Notes: generated from the sequence alone by a model not told the origin. Positions 45,829 through 58,207 are shown, numbered from the stretch's first letter. The stretch is 64,000 nucleotides of DNA from Eonycteris spelaea (GCA_003508835.1 PUFA01000003.1:15477501-15541500); one strand, 5' to 3'. Made by a program: numbers and translations.

Positions 45829-46379
45829 CAGTTCATTTGGGGATGTTTGTATTGACTCATCCTAGTCTTGCTGGTAAGAGAAAAATTTCTACTCTAGGGT
45901 GTGGGGAAGGCCGAGTATATGGCACCTGACACTGGACAGACGAGATGATTAGTAGTTTATTAGTCACCTATACTCAAAGCCCGGTCTAGAAAGAAGGACA
46001 TTGAATCCTATGCAGGAGTACACAATTGCTGCACTTGGGAATGGAATGAACATCCAGGAACTGTGGGATGCAGGCTTCATAGTATAAGAGTGGGAGCTGA
46101 CCTATGATTGTTACGGAAAGATGGGATTGGCCTGTTTGATTAATTCCACTGGCTGCATATGGACCAGATTTACAAAGAGAGAGATCTTGGGCCTATCTTG
46201 TTAAAGGTCACGTATGCTGATTTAAGTTGACTTTAGATCTCATCTTCCAATTCTTCCTAAAAATACGCTAGCAAAATGTCTCATACTTATATGTATTCTC
46301 CTTCTCCAGTTTTGATCTACTCCTCATGCTTTTCTCATCTCTTAGTTCTTCTATTCATTCCCCACAGTATATTGAGTAG
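45829..46379. other. Unassigned, possible antisense LTR
   Basis: Bases 45895-46250 ('gtgtggggaaggccgagtatatgg', 'attagtagtttattagtcacctatactcaaagcccgg') have the feel of an antisense retroviral LTR, with a reversed polyadenylation region. I cannot name a family, so this is a guess. Confidence 0.3.
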
Positions 46380-46720
46380 GAAAAAAATGCATAGTATTTA
46401 CTGTGTGCTGGGCCACAGAAATAAAAACTAAATAAGCTTAGTTTCTACACTCACAGGGCCAAAGTGTGGTAAAAGAGATAGGCAGATAGATAAATACTTG
46501 TAATTTAATGTTCTAATTTATGTAAGAGATCTCCTGCAGGCTGGGTTAAATTAATTCTAAATAAATAATGACAATACCTTGAAAAAAGTCAAGGAAATCT
46601 CACAGGAAATTAAAGTTGGAGCTGAATTTGGAATATTAGCAAGAGTTTACTAAGTTAGAAAGTAGGTGCCAACCATTTCAGGATAAGCATTCAGGGTATA
46701 AATATGTGCTATGAGATGGT
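46380..46720 (-). mobile_element. LINE-2 fragment, antisense
   Basis: 'atagtatttactgtgtgctgggccacag', 'gcttagtttctacactcacagggcc', 'gtcaaggaaatctcacaggaaattaaagttggagctgaatttgg' and 'ccaaccatttcaggataagcattcaggg' match antisense L2 blocks in order. Confidence 0.68.
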
Positions 46721-47299
46721 TCGCATTCCCCATTTAAGAAAATCCACATAGTCAGATGTGAAGAGAATTTAGAGTTTGTAGGGCAATGTCTAGGAAGACA
46801 GATTGAAGAGAGAGATGAAGCTTGATGTTTGGTTCAGTGAATTACTTTGACCAATAATTTTCATTTTTTAATGAAAGTCTGTATACTCTCCCAATTGATA
46901 TCCCCCCTGCCTTTTGCTATCCATGCTTTGGCATCACTTGCTTTCCTTGGCCTATATGACTCCATGTTACTCCTTCAGAGGCCCAGTGGAAGTTACATAA
47001 CACTTCTTTTCAAGGACTTCTCACCCACTCCCATCAAAGACATAAATTGCATGTGGGTTCATTCCCTTTGTTCAGATTGGCTAACCCATATCTGGATATG
47101 CATAAAAGCATAATTGAAAGCATAATTAAGTACTGTAAACTTTGTGTTAAAAACAATAGGCATTCATGAAGGCAGGACAGAAATTCATATCCATGGTATA
47201 GTTGTAGGCATAAGGAGCACCCTCAGACAAAAAAGTCTTTCTGCACAGGTGAGGATGCACCTCCACACCTTGTTTATGCACTTCTATCTACTTGATATG
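46721..47299. other. Unassigned stretch
   Basis: No gene recognised. The 88-codon frame at 46847-47113 and the start of the 157-codon frame at 47144 fall here; neither shows a domain. Confidence 0.35.
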
Positions 47300-47560
47300 C
47301 TTCCTTTGGCATCTCTTCATGTTGAAAGTTCACCATCCTTCCATCCCAGGCATAACATCTTTGTTAAGCTTTATACATGGGAAATGTGGCTTTTACGTCT
47401 TTACAGAACTTACTATATTCTGCCTTTTATATTTAGGTATTTAAATACGTCTAGCTCTAGGTGGCAAGTTCCTTTGGGTCACATACTGTTTTCCTACAAA
47501 CCTCATTATGCTTCATTGCATTTGGCACTAAAGCTTGCAGAATCAAATAACCCAAATAAA
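47300..47560 (+). mobile_element. LINE-2 3' region, sense
   Basis: 'ttcctttggcatctcttcatgttgaaagttcaccatccttccatccc', 'ctttacagaacttactatattctgcc' and 'gctctaggtggcaagttcctttgggtcacatactgtt' parallel the L2 3' region. The longest open frame of the window (47144-47617) overlaps this element, so I do not call it a gene. Confidence 0.6.
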
Positions 47561-48774
47561 ATTGAATTTAGTCTTGGTAAGGAAAGAACAACAACAACAA
47601 CAACAAAAATCAGATAGAAGCAAGGGAAAAACTATGCTTAATTCACAAATTCCAAATTTCCTCTTAGCTTTTAGACATTCAGCTTTTTTGTCCCACTCTA
47701 AGTTGTAAATTTCCTTTACTGGTCAGAATCCTCTGGTGCTTAATAAGTTGAGAATGATTCAGAAAGTTTCCTATTTTCTAATCACGAAAATTCATGCAGC
47801 ATCCCAACAGTATCAGTGGCAACAAAAGAAAACACAGATGCTCGCTGGCCAAGCCAACTCAGGGCTTGGAGATCTTATATCTCTACTTAATATTTTTTAT
47901 GAAGATTTTTTTTTCTATATTGAGAAGCACAGTTGGTTTTCTTAAAGGTCAAAGTTTCTCACCAAGATTCCCATGTCAACTTGAGAGTAAGCTTGATAAA
48001 GAGCAAAGCTAAGCACAAACTCAGATCACACAAGAGGGTCATTATGCATTTAATTATTTTATGCCATTTACACTTCTAAGACTTGCTGGTCATTAGTGTT
48101 TATTTGTCTACTAGGCAGAGAGACCAGAATGTTAAGTTTTTCTCTCAATAGCTAAAGAAAATGAAATTTAACTAGCAATAAACTTTAAAATGAGAATGCA
48201 GTATTTCTTTAATTTAAATAGCAAGCTGGCACATTCAACTATCTTAAAATTGATCATTATATTTCTTTCATACAGTCTGTTTTCAATACTTACAAAAGAA
48301 TTACACAATATCTAACAGTGAAGCTCATAAAAGGGTAAATCTCTTGTAGTCCTTATAGTTTTATGTTTTAGGCATTTTCATTTTTTCAATTTTGTTTTAA
48401 TTCCTTATTCATGCACAATGTTATATTTTATGTGAATAAGAAATATGACGCAGGATCTGATAGTTAAAAATAGTTCAGCTTTTATGCTTAAAAATATTCA
48501 CTTTGTTCAACTCCTTGGTAATTATTAGAGAAAGGTGATAATGATACATGCAATTGTAGTGAATACATAATAAAACATGTGTTGATAACCTGCTTATATC
48601 CAAAGCCGTGCCATCAGCTGGAGTCATGGAAAAACAAAATTAGAAAAGATCAAGCCAGGAGGGGTAATTAGAATTAGTGAAAGATTTTTTCTGGCAGCAA
48701 CTTCAGTATAAGTTTGAACATAAAAGATAGCATTACAAATATCTTTGGTTTCTGCTAATATGTGTTTTAGAGGA
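47561..48774. other. Unassigned stretch with a short (AAC)6
   Basis: A (CAA/AAC) run at 47587-47607 may be an A-tail remnant. The rest shows no confident repeat or gene. Confidence 0.38.
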
Positions 48775-49172
48775 TTATGGACTGAATGTGTGTGTTCCCC
48801 AGAATTTATGTGTTGAAGTACTTACTCATCCCCAGTATGATGATATTTGGACATAGGGCATCAAAGGAAGTGATTAAGGTTAAATGAGGTCCTAAAAGTG
48901 GGCCCTAAGCAAAAAGGAATTGTGTCCTTATAAGCAGAGACAACAGAGAGCTTCCCTTTTTCCAAGATGGAAGACACACAAAAAAAGGTCATGTGAGTGC
49001 ACAATGAGATACGGGTTACTTACAAGAGAAGAGACCATAGAATGAAATCTACCTTATTGACACTTTGATCTTAGATTCCTTAACCTCTAGAACTGTTAAG
49101 TAATAAATCTCTGTCGTTTAAGCTACATGGTCTGTGCTATTTTGTTATGGCAGACTGAATAGACTATGACAG
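48775..49172 (+). mobile_element. MST/THE1-class LTR (ERVL-MaLR), full length
   Basis: It starts TTATGGACTGAATGTGTGTG and follows 'catccccagtatgatgatatttggacatagggc' and 'aaaaggaattgtgtccttataagcagagacaacagagagcttccc'. The polyadenylation region 'gtaataaatctctgtcgtttaagctacatgg' leads to the end 'tatggcagactgaatagactatgacag'. The length suits a solo MaLR LTR. Confidence 0.93.
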
Positions 49173-49314
49173 AGGAGTGGGAAAAGGCTTTAAGAATAAT
49201 TTCCAAGTGTGCACAGTATCAAAAGACTGTCTGAAAAAATAAATAGCATTACTTTATCTCTCTAAACTGTGTTTTTATCAACAACTGAATTAGATTCACT
49301 CCAAAATCTGTTCA

Positions 49315-49968
49315 AGCGCTGATAATGTCAGTGGAATCTCCTTATCATAGTGACAGATTGTATTTTCCAAAAATGATTGCAACAATATATCTCATTCCAC
49401 CTGCTTTACTTAAAATTGTAACTTTGGCACTCTTCCATCAAGAAGTGGGGGGGTTCTATGTTCCTCGTCCTTGGCTCTGGGTGGGCTTTGATTACAGCAG
49501 AAATGCTCTTATGTGATTCTCAAGGTGAGGACATAAAATATGATGTGTCTTCCATCAGATATTTTTAGTGTATTCTCTTATAATTCAACTGCCATGCTGT
49601 GATGAAGCTCAAATGGACACTTGGTGAAGCCAAACATAGGTGTTCCAACCAACAGGCTCAACTCAGGTTGCAGCCAACAATGAATACCAACCACCAGACA
49701 TTTGAGTGAATGAACTTTCAGATGATTCAAAACTGCAGTTATCAATGTGCCTCCAGCCATTAAGTCTTCCTAATTGAGTTCTAAGGCACTGTAAAGAGAA
49801 AAGTCATCTCTCCAACATTGTTTCCTAATTCCTGAACCAAAAAAAATCTATGAGCAATATATGTATACTCAATAATATATGTGTGTATACATACATATGT
49901 GTATATATGTATATTTCTAGATCACTATGTTTGGGGTGGTTTGTTATGTAGTGATAATAACTGGCAAA
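49315..49968 (+). mobile_element. MLT1-type LTR (ERVL-MaLR)
   Basis: 'ggctctgggtgggctttgattacagcagaa', 'gccatgctgtgatgaagctcaaatgg', 'caaccaccagacatttgagtgaatgaactttcagatgattc' and 'ccattaagtcttcctaattgag' follow an MLT1 LTR, with the end 'actatgtttggggtggtttgttatgtagtgataataactg'. A TATA/TGTG-rich microsatellite (49856-49912) expands the polyadenylation region. It lies 140 bp after the MST LTR in the same orientation. Confidence 0.85.
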
Positions 49969-50394
49969 GTCATAAATTCAGGTATAACAGATTGTTGTTT
50001 GGTGGTTTTTTTTTTTTTTTAACTGATGTTACTGTTGTAATGACTCAGGTAAACTGGGTTTGAAATTTTAAAGTAAATTCAGTCCAATAATGAATTATGC
50101 TGGGAGGGAAGTTGTAATTTTGCCATCACTAGAGGTTTTCATGTTGAGACTAACTGTTTGTCTCAATTTCTACAGAAGCCTCTTCTACATTAAGTTGACT
50201 AATCTTGGTGTGATGTTTCATTATTTGTGTGTTTATGGGCTTTAGCCAAGTGTCCATCCCAGTGGTACATATCACTTACTGAATGTGTGCTTAATTCGAA
50301 AGTTCTTTCCACATCGTATGATTCTATGATAAAAGAAATGGCAAAATTTGACTTACCATGCATAAGAGTAACAATGACAATAACCATCAGCATT
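49969..50394. other. Unassigned stretch
   Basis: A T-run lies at 50009-50021. No gene or confident repeat seen. Confidence 0.35.
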
Positions 50395-50635
50395 ATAACA
50401 TTTCCTGAGTAATTACTCTGTGTGAGGGATTGGTCAAGTGCTTTGTATGTTTTTCCTATTCAATCCTGGTAACTAACTCTTTGTGGCAGTTAGTGATTTA
50501 TAGATGAGAGAAATTTTCCCTATATTAATGATTTCCCCACTACCACTAATCTAGCAAGTCACAGCTGGGCTTAGAATCCAAGTTTTCTGACTCCAGAACC
50601 AATGCTGGATCTCTGTGTTAGTCAATATGCTCTTG
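50395..50635 (-). mobile_element. MIR SINE, antisense
   Basis: 'taacatttcctgagtaattactctgtgtgagggattggtcaagtgctttgtatg', 'caatcctggtaactaactctttgtggcag', 'caagtcacagctgggcttagaatccaag' and 'tgactccagaaccaatgctgg' are antisense MIR blocks in order over nearly the full consensus. Confidence 0.85.
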
Positions 50636-51884
50636 ACTAACTAGTGGGATAGAGTCATAAGGTGAGAATGTAAAACTGAACCCTGCTCATTCTGAATTTC
50701 AGTATGCTTTTCCTGCTCCTTTGGCGGTATGTGTATCCTGATAAATAGCTCCTACTTATGACTCCTTGCATAGAAAAGGATGTGTCTCCAAGGGGGCCAG
50801 CTCTATTCTAGAGGGCCCGTGCTTTGTGACCATGGAGAATAGTGAGCTTAACCAATGGCATACAAGAAGACTAAAATGTATGCCTCATTCTGCTGAGAAA
50901 CTTGTAAAAACTAACTCAGTTATCAAGTATCTGAACATGAAACTAGTAATATTTTATACTTGCATGGCAATTTCCTCCTCAGCCTTCAGCCATCCTGTAA
51001 TACATTTTATCATTAATCCTCACATCACCCTAATAAGAACTTCATATAAAAGAGAAAAAAAATTACTTAGAAGTGATCAAATGAATGCCATGTCATTGCA
51101 GTGAAGAATTTAATCATCTCTTTTTTTAGTTTCTCTGAATAAAAATGAATAATTGCTGTCAATTATGAGCCAAACTGATTGAAATGAAAAAATTAAATTT
51201 TGAAAGACTAAAAAAGCATTATTGAATTCAAACAAACAAACAGCAATCCAGACATAATTGTATGCTTCTAAATACTATCCTCATGAATCTCAAGGGTAAT
51301 TGGTCAAAACAACAACAGAAAAAATGAATTTATTGGAAGCAAAGAAAAAAAGAGATGTTGAGAATTTTCCTGCATTAGTAATAGGGGAGTTAGAGAAAGA
51401 AGAGCAAATAATGGCCTAAGAATCATGTGACGCAGGTCACACACTCAGTTATGAACCCAGCTCCCTCATTACCTATGGGAAAAAAATTATACATTATCTT
51501 GGGGTCTTAGCTTTTTCATTTGCAAAATGCAATGAAGGGAATTTCTAAATGTTTACTCAAGGTTTTTGAAGTTGTAAAATTCCATGAAATTTAAAATATT
51601 AAATCCTTATGATTAGGTCATATTTAAAACTGATGACTCTTTTGCAACATGATTTCATTCCTGCTTGACCTGAGGAGCAAAAAAGATATTAATGCTTATC
51701 CATTGGTCATTAAGAATCTTAAAGTAGAGCTTAGGGAGCAAAGGTTTAGATATCTGGAGAGAGCATGCTAGTAGAGAATTTGTCTCTAAGTTAAAGTTCA
51801 CTTATTAAAATTCTTTATTATCTCTCTCCCTAGAAAGTTTCCTTTGTGCTCTGTGAAAAAATTTTTAGAAATATGAGATCACAA
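50636..51884. other. Unassigned stretch
   Basis: No confident repeat. A 112-codon plus frame at 50766-51104 has no recognisable domain or exon context. Confidence 0.35.
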
Positions 51885-52075
51885 GAAGTTATTGAGCATT
51901 TATTTCATTGAACACTAACCTAAGTATTTTACAAGTAAGATTTCATGAATTATTACAACAAACCCATTAAACAAGTAATTTTATTTTTAATGTATTATTT
52001 TATTGTTCACATTTATAGTTGAGGATAGTAAGCTTGGAGGTGTTAACCCATACAAGTAACAAGTAGATTGGATGA
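51885..52075 (-). mobile_element. MIR-like fragment, antisense
   Basis: 'ttattgagcatttatttcattgaacactaacctaagtattttacaagtaagatttcatgaattattacaacaaaccc' follows the antisense MIR 'ttattgagcgcttactatgtgcc...gctttacat-tattaactcat-taatcctcacaacaaccc'. The second half is weak. Confidence 0.55.
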
Positions 52076-52242
52076 GATATCAGTAAAACATTCATGAGGA
52101 AGCAGATTTTTGTCTTTGAGCTATATGTTTTGGTGTTCACCTATTTCTTTCATATCTAGGAATTCTGTCTTCTAAATTACCATGGAGTGTCTGTTTCTTA
52201 TCTTTAAACTATGAGATTAAAGCACAGTATAAATATCTGTAT

Positions 52243-52461
52243 TAGAGGTCAGCAAACTCTCTTTGAAGGACCTGATAGGAAATATTTTTGGCTTTGTAGG
52301 CCATACACAGTGTCCATCATAACTACTCGCTCCTGTAGTTGTAGTGTGAAAACAGCCATACACTATTTGTAAACAAATGGACGTGGCTGTGTTCCATAAA
52401 ACATTATTTGCAAAAATAGACACAGGTTCTATTTGGCTGGCAGTTGTAGCTTGTCTGACTC
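52243..52461 (+). mobile_element. Non-autonomous hAT-Charlie element, nearly complete
   Basis: 'tagaggtcagcaaactctctttgaaggacctgataggaaatatttttggctttgtaggccatac', 'ctcctgtagttgtagtgtgaaaacagccatac', 'gtggctgtgttccataaaac-ttatttgcaaaaa' and 'ctatttggctggcagttgtagcttg' match the same hAT MITE as 11655-11815, in the same orientation and with more of its left end. Confidence 0.88.
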
Positions 52462-52465
52462 ATAA

Positions 52466-53194
52466 ACCATATGTAAACTATATCTTCCCCTCTAGACTTC
52501 GTAAAATTATTTTTCTTTTTATAATTTTGTCTATAACTAAAATAACAGCCAGAATTGTCACAGGCAATTAAACAAGAGGAGCCTTATTTATTTTAAGAAA
52601 GTGAAATATGCATCAATAAAAAGAGATATGTTTTGGTGGCCTGAGTCACATTGACTCCTCATTTTATTTCTTTCTTCATGTTTTTCTTGATGAAACAGCT
52701 ATGGAGCATCCCCCAGAGGTAGTCAACAGAAAAGTTTCTGCTGTGATGGGAAGTGACATAGTGACCCATAATCCTTGAGTTTACATGAATTAGCTCACTG
52801 ATTGAGACTGTTTTGTATTTTTCATAGAATTCAATGATTGTAACCGAAAAAATGGCTCTTGGTTATGCATGTATTGGGAGTCCAAATATATTTCTATCTT
52901 GCTCCTTTAATTGTTGGCAAGCAACAAAGAAGTGCTAAAGTCAATTGCTACAAATGTAGGTAGTAGAAAAATACATAACATTGCTTGCTTCTATTATAAC
53001 ACTGATTATTGTGAAAAGTGATAATTAATGATTAAATTATCATCCAAATAATTCATGGGTTTAGAGGCACAATTTACTGATTCTTATTCTAGACACTTTT
53101 ACTGAGACATTTCCTCAATATGTTGAAAGGTAACAGGGCCATATTTTTGTCAACTAATGTTACTTTTATATATATAAAAAAAAAGAGCAAGAGA
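52466..53194. other. Unassigned stretch
   Basis: No feature recognised. An A-run lies at 53177-53185, just left of the long L1. Confidence 0.35.
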
Positions 53195-54349
53195 AAGGAG
53201 ACTTCTGTTGCTGGCTATATTAGAATAGCTGGTATCAGACGAACTATCCCACTGAGAACAATTATAAAAGCTGGAAAACACACATACAACAGCTGCTCAA
53301 AGGCACTAGAGAAAAACCAAAGCAGTCAGGACTGGAAAAACTAAGATTCCAGAGAGACTGGAAAATGTATTAAAGCGAACCCTGAGTTCTCTGTTGCTTC
53401 TCCTTGGGACATTTGCCAATTTCCTGCAGGTAAAAGGATGAACAGCTTGATCACACAAAAATAGAGTTTGGGGCTATTAAGAAATCAGAACTTGAGTGGC
53501 CAAGATCTCTGAGAAAAGAAAGCCGCAGAGCCGAACATCCTGTGCACACTGTTCTCACACTGCATTTCTGGACTGGTAAGCCAAGCATGCAGCACAAAAC
53601 ACATTGAAACCAAACAGCAAGTAGCTACTAAGAAACTGAAGACCTATGTAGAAAATGCTGCAGTCTTTTTGTTCTGGGAAGATGAAAAATTAGATTCAGG
53701 TTCCCACCAAGTGAAAGAGCCTCAGGGAAACACTTCAGAATTTTAGCTGTGATCTGGAAGGCGTAAACCCAAAGTAATAAGAAAAATAAAGCAGATCACC
53801 CTCTTCTTGCTACAACCTCTATTCTGTCTTAGTAGAATCAAAGAAGAAAGGAAAAAAGGAATGGGTAGAATCAATATGTAAAGCAATACTGGATGTGAAT
53901 TTTCCAAAACTGAGGGAAAAGTTCAAGCCATGGATTTAATAATTTTAGCAAACTCCAAGATGTTAACAAAGTCACGATAACGACAGCAGCCCATACCTAG
54001 TTATATCATAGAAAAACTGCTGACAGTGAGAACTAAAAGAAATCTTAAATGCTATCAGAAAATAGTACATTACCTTCAAAAGAGAAATGAGATCTTGAAA
54101 GCTGACAACAGAAAAGAGGTAAGCTAGAAATAAGAATGAAATATTTAAACTTCTGAAACCAACAACATAGAGGTTTTTTACTCAGCTAATATATCACTCA
54201 AAAATAAAAGTGAAATAATGATGGAGAAAATTCATTGCCAAGTACTAAAATTAACTGTAAAGGAGTGTTTTAGGTGGACTGATAATGACCATAGATGAAG
54301 CATGGTAATGTAGGGTTCATTGAAAAGCAATGAAAAGGTAAATATATGG

Positions 54350-55072
54350 AAAAATCCAAATGAATATCACACTTGACCTTACCCAAAAGGCTGAGAAGTG
54401 ATAAAAATCCAAATGAATATTGACTACTTACAACATCTTGTGAGTTTAAAAGGAATGTGGATTAAAATTACATCATAGTAGTTAGTGGAGTGGAGTAAAT
54501 GAATTTAAAATTACGTCATAGTAGTTAGCGGGGTGGAGTAAATGAATTTAAAATATTGTAGGATCCTTATATTTTCCATGAATTATTAAAGTTGTTAAGG
54601 AAAAATCCAGTAAGTTAGGAATGTAGGTGATGAGCCCCAGAATAAAGTTTAATAGCCAGAGGGAAATGGAATAATGAATATTAAGTTAAATAATATTAGT
54701 TAAACCAAATAAACCAATAATATAGATATGTGTTAAGCCAACAAAAGATATAAACAGAAAATGAAGAAACAAAGACTAGATATGATTAAAAAACAAGATT
54801 ACAGACTTAATATAACTGTAACTAAATTTAGTATAAGTCAACCAAATATAACTGTAACTAAATTTAGTAAAAGTCAACTAAATATTTAAGCACAAAGATT
54901 ATGAGACTGGTTAAAAATAATTATACAAACTAAAATACAAAAAATAAGTAAACAGTTTTTAATCCTTTGAAGCACATATTAAATAGGTTAAAATTAAAAG
55001 GATCAAAAAATTATACCATGCAAATAAAACAGGTTAAAATTAAAAGGATCAAAAAGTTACACCAAATAAAAC
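54350..55072. repeat. Cluster of four short direct duplications
   Basis: Duplications lie at 54350-54367/54403-54420 (18-mer, 53 bp apart, perfect) and 54464-54506/54507-54549 (43-bp tandem, three differences). Two more are at 54809-54844/54845-54880 (36-bp tandem, two differences) and 54985-55030/55031-55072 (46/42-bp tandem). All fall within 0.72 kb of the ancient L1. Confidence 0.95.
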
Positions 55073-57204
55073 AGAACTTTTGTAGCTAAATTTATCAACT
55101 AAGTAAATTTTAAGACAATATTTATTACTAGAGATAAATAAGAGCATGTAATGATAATAATAATGACTAATGCAATGGAAAAAATATAACTTCCATTAAT
55201 TTGTGTTTTCTCAAAATACAAAACAAAACAAAAGAATAAATAAAAAAGTCTAAATCACAGTTAGAGGTTTAAAAATAACTGTCTTACAAAGTGATAGACA
55301 AGCCGACAAGAAATCAGTAAATGTATAAAGAAACTGAAAAACACTATTATTAAAATGACCTAATTGATCTCAGTTAGGTCACAAACAAATGCAAAATATG
55401 TTTATAGTAATCATGGAACTTTTATAATAATGGACAATATGCTAATCATAAGGCAAATAAAGTATAAAGCAAATTAGAATAATATATAATATATTTATTG
55501 ATTAATGGATTAAAATAGGAATTAACAAGAAATGTTTGAGAATTAAATTCCTAAATATTTAAAAATTTTAAGAAAACACAATTCTAAATACTCTAATGGC
55601 CAATTAAAAACAAGTGAAATTTGAACATATGTTAAATGATTAATAGAGAAAGCAAGATATTTCAAAACTTCTGGCATGCAATGAGTAAGTACTTTCAGAG
55701 AAGTTATTGCCTTAAGACCTATTTTAGAAAACTAGAAAATCTGGAAAATTATAAGTAAAAACTTAAAGGAAGTCTTTGAAAGTATAGCAAATTAAATACA
55801 AATAAAAGTAGAAGGAAGAAAATATAAACAGAAATATACAAATTCATTAAGTAGAAAACAAGGCACAAGAGAGAATTTCAAAAATTGTACATCATACAGA
55901 TACTTGAAATATTAATAGATAACAAAAATACAGCATAAACAACTATTTACCAATAAATATAAAATTATAGGTGAAATTTTAAAAATTACTCAAAGAACAT
56001 AAGACATCTGATACAAGAAAAATTTGAAAAATCTGAATAATTCTAATTTCAATTTTAAGATGTCAAAACAAGTTGTTCAATGTAAATCATCACATTAACA
56101 TAATAATGATATAATTATCTCAATATATGCAAATTTTAAAATCCAATTTAATACCTAGTTATTATTTAAAACAAAAAACTAAAACACCTTAATAAACTAA
56201 GACTAGAAGAAAACATCCTTAATATTATTTTCAAAAATTTTATCTATAAAAATAAATAAAATCTATAGTAATCATTATATTTATGGAGAGCGATTGAATG
56301 CTTATCTTAGAGATAGAATAAAATGAAGATTTCTGCTGTTACCGGTCCTATTTAAAACTGTCTTAAAGGTCCTAGACAATACAATAAAGAAATAAAATAT
56401 TAAAGTCATAAGTAGATAGCATGACTATGTATCCAGAAAATACAGAAGAATTCAAAGATAAGTGATAAGAATTAACAGGTGCCATTAGTTAAGTTTTGGA
56501 ATACAGAGTCAATATAAACACTTCAATTTAATTTTGGTATAATAGCAGTGAACAGGTAGAAATTAAATTTTAAAACACCATTCATAATAACATCAAATAT
56601 TTAGGAATAAATTGAGTAGTCAGTATATAATATTTCTACTATTAAATTACAAAATTACTGACAGATTTTTAAAAACCTAAATAAATAGAGAGAGAGAACA
56701 TGTTCATGGACTGGAAGATTCAGTAGTGTAAACATTTCAATACTTTTCAGATTGATCTACAGCTTTAATCCAATGCAAATAAAAACTCCAGCAGTCATTT
56801 ATTTTAGTGTATGAGCATTAACAAGCTAATTCTAGAATTTAGAATTTACATTGAAATGCAAAGGGCCAAGAACAGCAAGGAAGTAGAAGAGATGAAGAAT
56901 TTATACTACATATCATAAAGCTATATAATTAACACTGTGTAATAATTGTGTAAAGATTGCATAAAAAGATCGCAGAAACAGATCTACACATATAGGATCA
57001 CCACATCAAGGCAGAAGCAGGGGATAGAGGAGAGGAATAACAGCCTTTTTCAGGAACTAAGGCTACAATGGCTACATATCTACGTGGAAAAATATTCCTA
57101 AACCTTGACCTTTTCTTCTTATAAGAACAAAAGTAAATTCTAATAAACTGCAGAACTAAAGGTGAAAAGCAAAGCAATGTAGCTTCTAAACTGACAGATA
57201 GCCA

Positions 57205-57269
57205 TTTATTGTATTTATTGAAAAAAATCCACATATAAATGGACCTGTGTTGTTCAAAGGTCAACTATA
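57205..57269 (-). mobile_element. Tigger1/MER2-type terminal repeat fragment
   Basis: 'tgtatttattgaaaaaaatccacatataaatggacc' and 'gtgttgttcaaaggtcaacta' are the inverted end of Tigger1 (forward form starts CAGTTGACCCTTGAACAACACGG...GGTCCACTTATA). About 13 bases are deleted between the two blocks. No partner end was found; it lies within the ancient L1. Confidence 0.65.
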
Positions 57270-57787
57270 CCTATGTGCCTTAGAAGACATATCCAAGAAG
57301 GTTGGTAGCAGCAGAATCCATAATAGCCTCAAATTAGAACCAACCCTAAAGTCCATGGACACTAGAACAAATAAATAAGCATGAATATACCTATTCACAG
57401 AATAGAATATGTTGGAGAATTGAAAATAAAAGACAACTACATAAAACAGCATGAATGAACCTCAAAGGCATACTGTTAAGGTAAAGAAACTAGGCACAAA
57501 AAAAGTACATTTTGTATGAATCTATTTTTATAAAAGTTCAAATAGAGCCAAAACCAACCTATGGAGACAGACGTTAAAATATGGCTACACAATATGGGAA
57601 GGTATAGTGAATTTTGGAGGTGCTAAATTAGAGAGCCTTCAGGGTTCTGGAAAAGTTCTAAATCTTTGTTTCAGTGGTGAATACATAGGTGGCTTAATGT
57701 TTTTTTTTTTTTTAATGCATTGAGTTGTACATTTAGAATTTGGGTCATTTAGTGTAAGTATGGTATACTTCATTAAAAAAAAAAAAG

Positions 57788-58207
57788 TTTAGAGCCAAAC
57801 ACAGAGACTCACATACTCAAAAAGAAAAGCAGGTGCCTTTAGCTATCCATCATAATACAGGTTCTTCCCTAAAACTACGGCATATCATCATACACATTCT
57901 CTCTCTCTCCATCTCCCTTTCTAATCTTTGTCCAATTCCTTGCTCCTCTCTTCTCATGACTATATGCCTAGTGTTCTAATGATTTCTCCACTGCCTTATG
58001 TTACTTCCAGAATTCCTCCTTTTCTTTTCCTTTTACAATGTCCTTATATTTGGTAACCTAACTCTACTTCCCAGTTCATAGTAGTCCTAGTATATATGCA
58101 GTGAAATGTTTAATATCTCTGTTCACTTAGCCCAAGTTTTTATGGGACTGTTAGCATAGGAAGTATAATAAGCTCATAGTACAGTTAACCTTTGTTTATT
58201 TCTCTAG
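57788..58207. other. Unassigned stretch
   Basis: Pyrimidine-rich sequence at 57897-57960. No gene or confident repeat. Confidence 0.35.

Larger units (their letters stand above)
53195..57787 (+). mobile_element. Long ancient LINE-1 (L1M class), sense, 5' region to poly-A
   Basis: The upstream part (53195-54240) resembles old L1M 5' sequence, with 'ccaagatgttaacaaagtcacg...catagaaaaactgctgac' and 'aatcttaaatgctatcag...gtacattaccttcaaaag'. ORF2 landmarks follow: 'aagtagaaggaagaaaatataaac', 'catgttcatggactggaagattcagtag', 'gattgatctacagctttaatccaatgcaaat' and 'gaaatgcaaagggccaagaacagc'. The 3' UTR gives 'gaaggtatagtgaattttggaggtgc', 'gttctggaaaagttctaaatctttg' and the poly-A at 57775-57786. No coding frame survives. 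At 4.6 kb it is one of the more complete old L1s one could expect, with internal losses and later changes. Confidence 0.85.

Noticed and set aside
47144..47617. Longest open frame in the window (157 codons)
   Set aside because: It overlaps L2-derived sequence, ends in a low-complexity (AAC)n-encoded tail, and shows no domain; length is within chance for a window this size.
50766..51104. 112-codon frame as a gene
   Set aside because: No domain, no promoter or splice context, and no conserved-looking continuation beyond the stop.
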